From Alcaligenes faecalis (lineage in GTDB: Bacteria; Pseudomonadota; Gammaproteobacteria; Burkholderiales; Burkholderiaceae_B), in NCBI RefSeq assembly GCF_002443155.1, contig NZ_CP023667.1, forward strand, positions 186,001 through 250,000: a DNA stretch of 64,000 nucleotides, written 5' to 3'. Positions 1 through 8,379 of this stretch are shown here, in pieces. A program made the translations under genes and the position numbers. The notes under the pieces were generated by a model that was given only the letters and a program-made list of their open reading frames with translations, was not told the origin of the DNA and searched no databases. Within the stretch, counting starts at the first letter, position 1; every line of letters starts with the position of its first letter.

Positions 1-870
1 GCCTTAGGTCATAAAGATCAGGCGCGAGCCAAGTTCCAGTCTATTGTGGGTGATCTGAACTTCTACGGTCAGCTGGCCACGGAAGAATTGGGCCTGACGC
101 CTTCTTTGCCTCCTCAACCACAACCTTTGACGCCGTTGGACATGCAGGATGCTCGTACCAACGCGGGCCTGCTGCGCGCGGTGGAGCTGTTCAAGCTGGG
201 CTGGCGTCCGGAAGCCGTACCCGAGTGGAATTATGCTTTGCGTGGCATGAACGACAGACAGCTGCGTGCAGCGGCCGAGTTCGCGCGCGAGCAGCACATT
301 TACGACCGAGTCGTGAATACGTCCTTGCTGACCAAGAATGAAATCGACTTCAGCCAGCGCTTTATCGCTCCTTTTGAAGGTCGCGTGACCGAGCAGGCCA
401 AGTCCATCAATCTTGACCCGGCCTGGGTCTATGGCCTGATCCGTCAGGAATCGCGCTTTATTACCGATGCGCGTTCGGGCGTCGGGGCGTCAGGCTTGAT
501 GCAGCTGATGCCTGCCACCGCCAAGTGGGTAGCCAACAAGATCGATATGCGCGATTTCTCGCCTTCGCGAGTCAACGAGTTCGAGGTGAACACAGTGCTG
601 GGCACCAACTACCTGAACATGGTTCTGGGTCAGCTGGATGGCTCGCAGGTGCTGGCGTCGGCAGGCTATAACGCAGGGCCAGGCCGTCCTCGTCAGTGGC
701 GTGCGCGCTTGAATACCTCGGTGGAAGGGGCCATTTTTGCCGAGACCATCCCCTTTACCGAAACACGCTTGTACGTGAAAAACGTGCTCTCCAATGCCAC
801 CTATTACGCCATGATGTTCAGCGGCCAGCCGCAGTCCCTGAAAGGGCGTTTGGGTACGATTTCGCCTTGA
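1..870 (+). CDS. slt: Soluble lytic murein transglycosylase, C-terminal part
   Basis: The open frame enters from the left edge, so the N-terminal superhelical part is missing. About 289 residues are visible. The catalytic SLT domain shows the glutamate in RQESRF, followed by SGVGASGLMQLMP and later AGYNAGPGR, which are the standard motifs of the Slt70/MltE fold. Family members cleave the glycan strand of peptidoglycan in the periplasm, forming 1,6-anhydromuropeptides. The stop overlaps the cca start in an ATGA arrangement, so the two are translationally coupled. The symbol slt is used in the family sense. Confidence 0.88.
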   Translation, partial: ALGHKDQARAKFQSIVGDLNFYGQLATEELGLTPSLPPQPQPLTPLDMQDARTNAGLLRAVELFKLGWRPEAVPEWNYALRGMNDRQLRAAAEFAREQHIYDRVVNTSLLTKNEIDFSQRFIAPFEGRVTEQAKSINLDPAWVYGLIRQESRFITDARSGVGASGLMQLMPATAKWVANKIDMRDFSPSRVNEFEVNTVLGTNYLNMVLGQLDGSQVLASAGYNAGPGRPRQWRARLNTSVEGAIFAETIPFTETRLYVKNVLSNATYYAMMFSGQPQSLKGRLGTISP

Positions 871-2024
871 TGAGTCAGTCCATGCTTGATGACAGACAGC
901 GAGCAGCCTTGGCGGCCCTGATGGGGCCGCCAGATCCTGTTCTGGAAGGCTTGCAGGTCTATGTGGTGGGCGGTGCGGTGCGTGACGCCCTGCTGGGTAT
1001 GCCGGCGGGCGACAAGGACTGGGTGGTGGTGGGTGCCCGGCCCGAAGATTTGGCCGCCCGAGGTTTTGTACCTGTGGGCGGTGACTTTCCCGTCTTTCTG
1101 AATCCTCATAGCAAAGAAGAGTTTGCGCTGGCTCGGACCGAGCGCAAGTCTGGCCGTGGCTACAAGGGCTTTACCTTTTATACCGGCACAGACGTGAGCC
1201 TGGCGGACGATTTGCGTCGCCGTGATCTGACCATTAATGCCATGGCCGTGGATGCGGCGGGGAATCTGCACGATCCCTTGAATGGCCTGGCGGATTTACA
1301 GGCTCGCCTGTTTCGTCACGTGGGTACTGCGTTTAGCGAAGACCCTGTGCGTTTGCTGCGGCTGGCACGGTTTGCTGCCCGCTTTACCGAATTCACCGTG
1401 GCCGACGATACCTGGGCCTTGGCGCGTGAGCTGGTCGAGCAGGGCGAAGTGGACGAGCTGGTGCCCGAACGCATCTATCTGGAAATAGCGAAAGGTTTAT
1501 CTGCCCAGCAGCCCGCTCGCATGTTCGAGGTACTGCGGGAGGTCGGCGCGTTAGAGCGTGTTATGCCCGGCTTGAACTACAACGATCAGGTGGGTCAGCA
1601 GGTGCAGATCGCCAAAGACAGGCGTCTGGATCTGGCAAGCTGCTTTGCCGTTCTGTGCCATATTTCGGACACCCCAGGACAGGTGGCCGAACAGATTCGT
1701 GCACCCTCTGAATGGCGCGACCAGGCCCGTCTTTTGCCGGTGTTGTTGGCCAGCCCTGCCTTGCTGCAGCCTCGTGCCGATGTGGAGTCTGCCTTGCAGG
1801 TCATGGAGTCTTTGGATGTCTTGCGCAAGCCAGAGCGCTTTATTCAGCTGATCAGTGCAGCAGCCTGCCTGCAGGGGGTACCGGAGCTGGAATGGGACTT
1901 TCTGCGCAAGGTGATGGCCAGTGTGGATGCCGGAGCCGTTGCCGCGCAGTACAAGGCCGAGCCAAGCAAGATTCGTGGAGCGGTGCGCGCGGCCAGGTTG
2001 GCTGCTTTGGAGCAGTCTGTTTAG
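870..2024 (+). CDS. cca: CCA-adding tRNA nucleotidyltransferase, class II
   Basis: The 384-residue product adds or repairs the 3' CCA of tRNAs. Residues 33-39 carry VGGAVRD and residues 48-50 the metal-binding DxD (DKDWVVVG). ARTERKSGRGYKGF and RRRDLTINAMAVD follow, as in the E. coli enzyme. The start at 870 (ATGA overlap with the transglycosylase stop) is preferred; a second ATG lies at 882. The C-terminal HD phosphohydrolase region of E. coli Cca is degenerate here: FAVLCHIS stands where FATLCHDLG is expected, so only the transferase activity is predicted. A terminator follows. Confidence 0.93.
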   Translation: MSQSMLDDRQRAALAALMGPPDPVLEGLQVYVVGGAVRDALLGMPAGDKDWVVVGARPEDLAARGFVPVGGDFPVFLNPHSKEEFALARTERKSGRGYKGFTFYTGTDVSLADDLRRRDLTINAMAVDAAGNLHDPLNGLADLQARLFRHVGTAFSEDPVRLLRLARFAARFTEFTVADDTWALARELVEQGEVDELVPERIYLEIAKGLSAQQPARMFEVLREVGALERVMPGLNYNDQVGQQVQIAKDRRLDLASCFAVLCHISDTPGQVAEQIRAPSEWRDQARLLPVLLASPALLQPRADVESALQVMESLDVLRKPERFIQLISAAACLQGVPELEWDFLRKVMASVDAGAVAAQYKAEPSKIRGAVRAARLAALEQSV

Positions 2025-2059
2025 TTTATGTGTGAGCAGCCTGGAGTGCATACTCAGAA

Positions 2060-2090
2060 AATAAGCGGCTAATAGGCCGCTTATTTTTTT
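2060..2090 (+). terminator. Rho-independent terminator of slt-cca
   Basis: A 10-bp stem, AATAAGCGGC paired with GCCGCTTATT, has a 6-nt loop and is followed by a run of T ending at 2090. It lies 35 nt after the cca stop. Confidence 0.85.
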
Positions 2091-2158
2091 CCGCTGAGTG
2101 TGTGTTCGTCTAGGGGGCGATGTCTCGGGGGAGTGTTCTGGCGCGGCTGCTTCACGCG

Positions 2159-2187
2159 AAAACGGCAAGGTTTATACCCTGCCGTTT
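2159..2187 (-). terminator. Probable terminator of the midA-like transcript
   Basis: An inverted repeat, AAACGGCAAGG with CCCTGCCGTTT, has a 6-nt loop with one mismatch. On the minus strand it is followed by TTTT. It lies 58 nt past the methyltransferase stop, between convergent genes. Confidence 0.6.
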
Positions 2188-2245
2188 GCTTATCTCTGCT
2201 TAGACTCTTGAAGGAAATGCCCTCAGGAAGTTCCCCAAGGCCGCT

Positions 2246-3460
2246 TTACAGACGCTCCCGTCGATCTCCGCTCATCGTGCCCAGTACAGGGGCAGCAATA
2301 TTGCGCCCAATAATCAGCACTTTGAACAGTTCCCCCATTTCGGCTTCAGACAGCAGCTTGTTGGCAGCACTCATGGTCTGCGCCCATTGCTGTTGTACCG
2401 CAGGCGATGGATCTTCAGGCGGCGAAGCCAGGAAATTGGTAATGCCGCAATTCATCAGGAAGCGTGCTTGACTGGTATAGCCCAGCACATCCAAACCGGC
2501 CTCCAGAGCGGCATCCGCCATGGCAGTGAAGTCCACGTGAGCGGTGATGTCCTGCAAGCCAGCCAGTACCAGCGGCTCGGCGTGAGCAAAGTGACGGAAG
2601 TGGCACATCAAGGTGCCTTTGTCGCGTTGCGGATGGTAGTACTCACGCTGCGGAAAACCGTAGTCGATCAGAATGGCTGCGCCTTGCTTCAACCAAGTGC
2701 CCATGCTGCGTACCCAGGCTTCGGCTTGCAGATTGATTTCCGACAGGTAAAAAGGCTGGGCTTGAACGCGTTCGGCCACTAGCGTAGCCAGATGCTCCGG
2801 AGCGGGACGGGTAGCCAGGTAGAAAGGCGCTGGCAGGCCCTGTGCGGTACTGTCGTCTGCTGCAATGACACCCACCTCCAGCACCTTGCCTTCCACATCA
2901 AAGGTGAACAGGCTGGCAGGCATGGCATCCAGCACCTCATTGGCCACCACGCAACCCTTGAAGCTGTGTGGTGCGCTGTCCAGCCACTGCACTTGGGCCT
3001 CCAGGGGGGCCAGACGCTCCTGCTGACGTGCACGCAGGTCAGGTGACACTTCCAGAATCGAGTACTGCGGCTCGATACCTTGCTTGCGCAACTCTGTAAT
3101 CAGCGCTTCGGCCAAAGCGCCGCTACCTGCACCAAACTCCAGAATGGACAGGGATTGACTGCCTTCCAGCACCTCCATGACCTGACGGCTCAGGGTCTGA
3201 GCAAACAGGGGAGAGAGTTCGGGTGCGGTCGTAAAGTCGCCCGTGGGCTGATTGCTGCCAAACTTGGTGCTGCCGCCCGTGTAGTAGCCCAGATGGGGGG
3301 CGTACAACGCATGGTGCATCCATTGGTCGAAAGGCAGGAACCCACCTTCATCTTCAATGCGGTCCAACAAGTAATCGTTAACTTGCCCTACGTGTTTTTT
3401 CAGCTCCTGGGACAGGGGAGGCAAACCGTGTGGCAGGGCAGGGGCGGACAATACGTTCAT
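2246..3460 (-). CDS. MidA/NDUFAF7-type SAM-dependent methyltransferase (DUF185)
   Basis: The 404-residue protein has the hallmarks of PF02636. These are GGFLPFDQWMHHALYAPHLGYY near residues 40-60, GDFTTAPELSP, the SAM-binding glycine loop LEFGAGSGALAE, EVSPDLRARQ and ANEVLDAMP. Mitochondrial NDUFAF7 symmetrically dimethylates an arginine of a complex I subunit. The bacterial substrate is not generally established, so a protein arginine methyltransferase role is inference. It is the second gene of a minus-strand pair, starting 4 nt after the stop of the small membrane protein gene. Confidence 0.85.
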   Translation of the reverse strand: MNVLSAPALPHGLPPLSQELKKHVGQVNDYLLDRIEDEGGFLPFDQWMHHALYAPHLGYYTGGSTKFGSNQPTGDFTTAPELSPLFAQTLSRQVMEVLEGSQSLSILEFGAGSGALAEALITELRKQGIEPQYSILEVSPDLRARQQERLAPLEAQVQWLDSAPHSFKGCVVANEVLDAMPASLFTFDVEGKVLEVGVIAADDSTAQGLPAPFYLATRPAPEHLATLVAERVQAQPFYLSEINLQAEAWVRSMGTWLKQGAAILIDYGFPQREYYHPQRDKGTLMCHFRHFAHAEPLVLAGLQDITAHVDFTAMADAALEAGLDVLGYTSQARFLMNCGITNFLASPPEDPSPAVQQQWAQTMSAANKLLSEAEMGELFKVLIIGRNIAAPVLGTMSGDRRERL

Positions 3461-3464
3461 GGCG

Positions 3465-3686
3465 TCAGTTGGGCTTGTCGTTAGGTGTCTCGGAAGAAGC
3501 CGGGGCGGCGCTCTTGGCGCTGGCTTTCTTGGCCTGGGTCACTTGGTGCAGGGTGCGGATCATGCCTACCAGCATCCCGATCAGGATGGAGGTGACAGCG
3601 GCCAGGATGAAGTTGCCGTAGACAAACCATAAAGGCAGGCACAGAACGGCCATCAGCAATATGGGTTTTTGCAGCAGAATTTTCAT
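3465..3686 (-). CDS. Small membrane protein of unknown function
   Basis: The 73-residue protein has a hydrophobic N-terminal half (about residues 5-45, one long or two short membrane segments). It ends in a hydrophilic Lys/Ala/Ser-rich tail. No family is recognised. It is 4 nt upstream of and co-oriented with the MidA-type gene, so they probably share a transcript. The AT-rich stretch just upstream (3687-3720) may hold the promoter. Confidence 0.6.
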   Translation of the reverse strand: MKILLQKPILLMAVLCLPLWFVYGNFILAAVTSILIGMLVGMIRTLHQVTQAKKASAKSAAPASSETPNDKPN

Positions 3687-3805
3687 ACACCCTCAAAAAA
3701 ATAGCGTGGAACCGGGGCCAATTGTAGCCCAGGCCAGTGCCGTGCTTGAGCTTGGCTGATGCTGCGTTACCATGGGCGTTTTGTCTGCTTAGCAAAGGGG
3801 TAGGG

Positions 3806-4375
3806 ATGAACGACAGGGGACAGGCCAGCGCCTGGTTACAGGCATGGGCCCATTTGATTCCTAGTCCGGGCACGGTCCTGGATGTGGCCTGTGGTCGGGG
3901 GCGCAATGCCCGCTGGTTGGCCGAGCGCGGCAATACTGTGATCGGTGTAGATCGGGATCCGGAAGCCGTGGCAGCGACCTCGCCTTACGGGGAAATCATC
4001 CAGGCTGATATTGAAAACGGGCCCTGGCCTTTTGCCGGGCGCCAGTTCAATGCCCTGGTGGTGACCAAGTATCTGTGGCGTCCCTTGATGCCGACCTTGC
4101 TGGAGAGCCTGGAGCCAGGCGGGGTGCTGGTGTACGAAACCTTTGGGGTGGGCAACGAGCAATACAACACGCCGCGTAATCCGGACTTCCTGTTGCAGCC
4201 GGGTGAGCTGCTGCGCTGGTGCGCAGACTTCGATATCGTTGCCTATGAGCATGGTTTCCGGGCTGACCCGGACCATATTGTTCAGCGCATTGTCGCAGTG
4301 CGCCCGCGTGAGGGCGGCACTTTCAGCGATTACCGCCTGAATCCACAAGACGGTGGTGGCAGTATCTGCGAGTAA
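3806..4375 (+). CDS. Class I SAM-dependent methyltransferase
   Basis: The start at 3806 is chosen because GGGGTAGGG precedes this ATG; the frame is open upstream to 3737 but without a good ribosome site. The 189-residue product has motif I VLDVACGRGRNARWLA near residue 28, motif II acidic residue GVDRD, and post-motif elements ADIENGPWPF and LEPGGVLVYETF. It resembles TehB/UbiE-type small methyltransferases, but the substrate cannot be told. It is transcribed alone, divergent from the small membrane protein gene. Confidence 0.78.
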   Translation: MNDRGQASAWLQAWAHLIPSPGTVLDVACGRGRNARWLAERGNTVIGVDRDPEAVAATSPYGEIIQADIENGPWPFAGRQFNALVVTKYLWRPLMPTLLESLEPGGVLVYETFGVGNEQYNTPRNPDFLLQPGELLRWCADFDIVAYEHGFRADPDHIVQRIVAVRPREGGTFSDYRLNPQDGGGSICE

Positions 4376-4387
4376 AGTATGTGCAGT

Positions 4388-4416
4388 TTTGAGCCAAGTG
4401 CAGCGCTTGGCTCAAA
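4388..4416. terminator. Hairpin between methyltransferase and TSUP genes
   Basis: A perfect 11-bp stem, TTTGAGCCAAG with CTTGGCTCAAA, has a 7-nt loop 13 nt after the methyltransferase stop. There is no proper T run on either strand, so it may be a weak bidirectional terminator of the two convergent genes or only an RNA-stabilising hairpin. Confidence 0.45.
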
Positions 4417-4460
4417 GCCATGTATCCGTTGTTGCTTGAGCGCGCGTATCGAATCGCGGC

Positions 4461-5243
4461 TTAAAACAGATAGGTACGCGCCAGCATGGACAGGGCCACA
4501 ATAGCGGTCAGAATGCTGAAACCCTGTTGCAAGCGCACAGGCGGAATATGAGGGGCCAGTTGTCGGCCTATCACCATTCCGCCCATGGCCGAGGCCACAA
4601 ATACCCAGCCGCTAAGGGGGATCTCCGCCCCGTGTGCCAGACTCATGGCCGACGCGCTCAGGGAAATCAGAGCGATCAGCATCAAGGAGGTGGCCACAAT
4701 GCTGTGCATGGACAGGTCGCTGAAACGTTTCAAGGCAGGCACGATCAGAAAGCCGCCGCCCACGCCCAACATGCCTGAAAACAAACCTGCTACGGCACCA
4801 ATTGAAGCCAGGGTGGCGGTGCCTACTGGCGTCCAGCGCAGGCGGCCGGTTTCCGGATTCAGACAACAGGGCGTATGAGCATGTGCCGTTGCCGCCGGAC
4901 GGCGCAGCATCTTGGTGGCAATCCACAACATGATGGCGACAAACAGAGTCACCAGCACTTTTTCTGGCAAAGCGTGGCTGATGCGCACGCCCAGTGACGT
5001 CACCAAGGCACCCGTTACCGCCATGAACATGGCAGCTCTATAGCGCACGATATGTTTGTACAAACCATCCAGTGCACCGACCAGGGCCGCGGCACCTACA
5101 GCCAGCAAGGCGACTGGCGTGGCCGCCGTCATGCTGTAGCCCATGCCCAGCACCAGTGCGGGTACGGCCAAAATACCGCCACCCGCGCCAGTCAAACCCA
5201 GCGACAGGCCAGTCAGAATTCCCAGGATGATTGCAAGCGCCAT
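4461..5243 (-). CDS. TSUP (TauE/SafE) family membrane permease
   Basis: The 260-residue protein is very hydrophobic, with about eight predicted membrane segments. The family's two repeated motifs are present, TGAGGGILAVPAL near residue 19 and LGVGGGFLIVPAL near residue 158, one in each half. Members export or import sulfite, sulfoacetate or other organosulfur anions; the substrate here is unknown. A short His/Cys-containing cytoplasmic linker (HAHTPCC) lies between the halves. It is probably monocistronic. Confidence 0.85.
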   Translation of the reverse strand: MALAIILGILTGLSLGLTGAGGGILAVPALVLGMGYSMTAATPVALLAVGAAALVGALDGLYKHIVRYRAAMFMAVTGALVTSLGVRISHALPEKVLVTLFVAIMLWIATKMLRRPAATAHAHTPCCLNPETGRLRWTPVGTATLASIGAVAGLFSGMLGVGGGFLIVPALKRFSDLSMHSIVATSLMLIALISLSASAMSLAHGAEIPLSGWVFVASAMGGMVIGRQLAPHIPPVRLQQGFSILTAIVALSMLARTYLF

Positions 5244-5252
5244 AAGCCAGAT

Positions 5253-5283
5253 GGCGTGACCCCGGCGGGGATCACGCCTTTTT
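5253..5283 (+). terminator. Plus-strand terminator-like hairpin upstream of the TSUP gene
   Basis: GGCGTGA pairs with TCACGCC and CCCC with GGGG, with a one-base bulge, followed by TTTTT on the plus strand. No plus-strand gene lies in front of it, and it falls in the 5' leader of the minus-strand TSUP gene. Confidence 0.5.
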
Positions 5284-5381
5284 CAGAAAGCGTAGTAATG
5301 GCTTATTGTACGCCTTAACTTCTTTTGGAAATTAGCTTATTTATAAAAGTAATTAATAGGGCCAGTTTCCATGGTTTCGCT

Positions 5382-8216
5382 TTAGCCCGAGTTACGCAGG
5401 CCGGCTGCAATACCGTTGATCGTCAGGTGAATCACGTGCTGCTTGTTTACACCGCTGCGTGTGGGCTTGTTGGCCTTTTCACCCTGACGGCGATGGCGGC
5501 GCAGCAGTTCCACCTGCAAGTGATTCAGCGGGTCGATATAGGCAAAACGTTCGGCCAGAGCATCTTGCAATGCCTGATCGTGCGCCAGCAGCTCGTGGCC
5601 GGTGATTTCACGGAACAACTGGTGTGTCAGTTCGAACTCGTCACGAATTTGCGTGAAGATGCTTTCGCGCAGCTCCGCGTCCTCGACCAAACCGGCGTAT
5701 TTCAGGCCGATATCCAGGTCAGTCTTGGCCAGCACCTGTTCCATATTGGACAGCAGGGTGCGGAAGAAGGCCCAGTCACGCGCCATGGTTTGCAGTTGAG
5801 CCAAGCGCTTGCTGCGGTTCAGGCCATCATTGGGCAGTCCCGACTCCAGGTAGCGATTCAAGGCCGTGCCCATGCCGTACCAGCCCGGAATAGGCAGGCG
5901 GCATTGCGCCCAGGAGAAACTCCAGGGGATGGCGCGCAGGTCTTCAATGCTTTGCGTGGCCTTGCGCGACGATGGGCGCGAGCCGATATTCAGGCCAGCA
6001 ATTTCCTTGATAGGCGTGGACTGGAAGAAGTACTGATCAAAGTTCGGCGTACCGTAGACCAACTGGCGATAGCTTTGATGGGCCTGCTCGGACATCCAGG
6101 CCATGGCGTCGCCGTACGCGGCCAGGTGCTCGTCGTCATTGGACGAGCCTTTGCGTGAACCCAGGCTGGCTTCCAGTGTGGCAGCCACAAACAGCTCCAG
6201 ATGCCAACGACCCACGTCCGCATCCTTGTAGCGGCCTTGAATCATCTCGCCTTGCTCGGTCAGACGAATCTGGCCGTTCACGGTGCCTGGAGGTTGCGCC
6301 AGAATCGCGTCGAAACTGGAGCCACCGCCTCGGCCTACCGAACCGCCACGCCCGTGGAACAGACGCAGACGTACTTTGCGGCGTGAGAACACCTGCGCAA
6401 ATTCACGCTCGGCACGGTACAGCGTCCAGTTGGAGGTCAGATAGCCACCGTCCTTGTTACTGTCCGAATAGCCCAGCATCACTTCCTGTACGCTGTCCTG
6501 AGCGTGACGCACACGCTGGCGGATTTCAGGCATGTCCAGCCATTCCTGCATGATTTGCGGGCCACGTTCCAAGTCAGGAATGGTCTCGAACAATGGCACA
6601 ACCATCAGACCTTGATGCTCCGGCTCGTTTGAGTTGGGCACGATCAGACCGGTTTCCTGTTGCAGCACCAGCACTTCCAGCAAGTCGCTGAGGGTTTCGG
6701 TGTGCGACACAATGGTTTGTTCCAGCGCACGCGCACCAAAGCGGCGACGGCATTCGGCGGCTTTGCGCAGAATGGACAGCTCTTTCTCGGTTTCTTCCGA
6801 GTAGCGATACCAGGGTGAAACCAGGGGGCGATGGTGACGCAGCTCCGAGCGCAGCAAGGTGATGCGGTCTTCTTCGGACAACTGGCGGTAATTGACGGGC
6901 TCGTCCTTGTAAAGCGTGCCTGCCACGCGGAACAGCTCGTCCAGCACGCGCTCATGCACGTCCGAGCTTTGGCGCAGGTCTAAAGTGGCCAGATGGAAGC
7001 CAAAAACCTCCACGGCTTGAATCAATTCGTTCAAACGCAGGCCGGCAATGGCGCCGCCTTTGTTTTCAGCCAGAGAGTCGGCAATGATTTGCAGATCAGC
7101 CTTGAATTCTTGCGGGTTTGCGTAGGGTGGGGCGGCGTAAGTGGGGCGATCGGCCAGATCGCGGCCCAGCAGGTTCTGCGCTGTGGCCGCCATACGGGCG
7201 TACAGATGAATAAAGCTGCGGCGATAAGGTTCGTCTACACGGTGTGGCGACGGGTCTTGGCTGCTGGCCGACAAGGCCGCCAGGTCTTTGCTGACGCGGT
7301 TCAGTGCGTCGGACACGGAGATTTCCGTACCCAGCAGACGAATCTGCTCCAGATAGTGTTGCAGCGCGCGTGTCGACTGGCGCAGCACCGCTTGTTCAAC
7401 CGTTTCAGGGCCCACATTGGGGTTGCCGTCGCGATCGCCGCCAATCCAGCTACCCATGCGCAAAAAGGCGGGCAGGGAGCGGGTTTTCTGATCCAGCAGG
7501 CTTTTTTTGCCCGGTTCCAGCAAACGGTCCAGGTCGTGGTACAGCTGCGGAATCGTGGGCAGGAAGGTGGAACCGTAATAGGCCAGGGCGTTGTCGATCT
7601 CGTCCATGACGGTCAGCTTGTGATCACGCAGCATGCGGGTTTGCCACAGCAGGGACACCAGACCGGTCAGTTTTTCCTGGGTGCGGGCTGATTGCGTGGC
7701 GCTGGCTTTGTGATCCAGGCCATTCAGCTCATCGGCAATGGCCATATGCACAGCCAGCGTACTTTGGCGCTGAACCTCGGTAGGGTGAGCCGTCAGCACC
7801 GGCATCACACAAGCTTCTTGCAGATAACGACGAATTTTCTTGGCGCTCAGGCCCTGGTCCATCAAGGTTTGAATGGCATGTTGCAGGCTGCCCAGCAGCT
7901 TTTCGGGATCTTGCTCTTCGCGGCGACGGTTCTGGTCGCGGTCCTCGGCAATATTGGACAGGTGTAGAAAGTAGGCAAAGGCACGGGCCACGGAACGGGC
8001 CTGCGCATCGTTCAGCTTGGGAATGTCTTTTTCCAGAATCCGAGCTTGCTGCGGATCGTGTTCACGTCTGAAACTGACAGCCGCCCGGCGCAGGGCTTCA
8101 ATCAGCGTGAAGGTCGCCTTTCCTTCGCTGTCACGAATCACCTCTCCCAGGGCCTTGCCCAGAAAGCGGATGTCCTGTCTAAGCAGGTTGGAAAGGTCAG
8201 GCACGGCCTGCGGCAT
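5382..8216 (-). CDS. ppc: Phosphoenolpyruvate carboxylase
   Basis: It carboxylates phosphoenolpyruvate to oxaloacetate and so refills the TCA cycle. The start at 8216 gives 944 residues and has AGGAG at 8225-8229; an in-frame upstream ATG-like codon would add 12 residues without a better site. Diagnostic motifs are VLTAHPTEVQRQ with the catalytic histidine, GYSDSNKDGGY, FHGRGGSVGRGGG and the C-terminal NGIAAGLRNSG. It is longer than the 883-residue E. coli enzyme but usual for beta-proteobacteria. It is a single-gene unit, divergent from ilvD. Confidence 0.97.
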   Translation of the reverse strand: MPQAVPDLSNLLRQDIRFLGKALGEVIRDSEGKATFTLIEALRRAAVSFRREHDPQQARILEKDIPKLNDAQARSVARAFAYFLHLSNIAEDRDQNRRREEQDPEKLLGSLQHAIQTLMDQGLSAKKIRRYLQEACVMPVLTAHPTEVQRQSTLAVHMAIADELNGLDHKASATQSARTQEKLTGLVSLLWQTRMLRDHKLTVMDEIDNALAYYGSTFLPTIPQLYHDLDRLLEPGKKSLLDQKTRSLPAFLRMGSWIGGDRDGNPNVGPETVEQAVLRQSTRALQHYLEQIRLLGTEISVSDALNRVSKDLAALSASSQDPSPHRVDEPYRRSFIHLYARMAATAQNLLGRDLADRPTYAAPPYANPQEFKADLQIIADSLAENKGGAIAGLRLNELIQAVEVFGFHLATLDLRQSSDVHERVLDELFRVAGTLYKDEPVNYRQLSEEDRITLLRSELRHHRPLVSPWYRYSEETEKELSILRKAAECRRRFGARALEQTIVSHTETLSDLLEVLVLQQETGLIVPNSNEPEHQGLMVVPLFETIPDLERGPQIMQEWLDMPEIRQRVRHAQDSVQEVMLGYSDSNKDGGYLTSNWTLYRAEREFAQVFSRRKVRLRLFHGRGGSVGRGGGSSFDAILAQPPGTVNGQIRLTEQGEMIQGRYKDADVGRWHLELFVAATLEASLGSRKGSSNDDEHLAAYGDAMAWMSEQAHQSYRQLVYGTPNFDQYFFQSTPIKEIAGLNIGSRPSSRKATQSIEDLRAIPWSFSWAQCRLPIPGWYGMGTALNRYLESGLPNDGLNRSKRLAQLQTMARDWAFFRTLLSNMEQVLAKTDLDIGLKYAGLVEDAELRESIFTQIRDEFELTHQLFREITGHELLAHDQALQDALAERFAYIDPLNHLQVELLRRHRRQGEKANKPTRSGVNKQHVIHLTINGIAAGLRNSG

Positions 8217-8379
8217 AATAGATCTCCTGTTAAATAAGGGGTTTTGCTGCAAAGGATTCTGGGTGCCAGATCGGTAGCCGCCCTACTATAAGACGCCAGC
8301 CCGACCTTGACGCGCACAAAGCGCCTTGGGACGTTTATGATAGGTATCTTTACATAATTTTCCTGTTCAGAGAGTAGTC

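Noticed and set aside
2100..2471. Plus-strand frame between cca and the MidA-like gene
   Set aside because: It overlaps the MidA-like gene heavily and has Arg/Ser/Cys-rich shadow composition.
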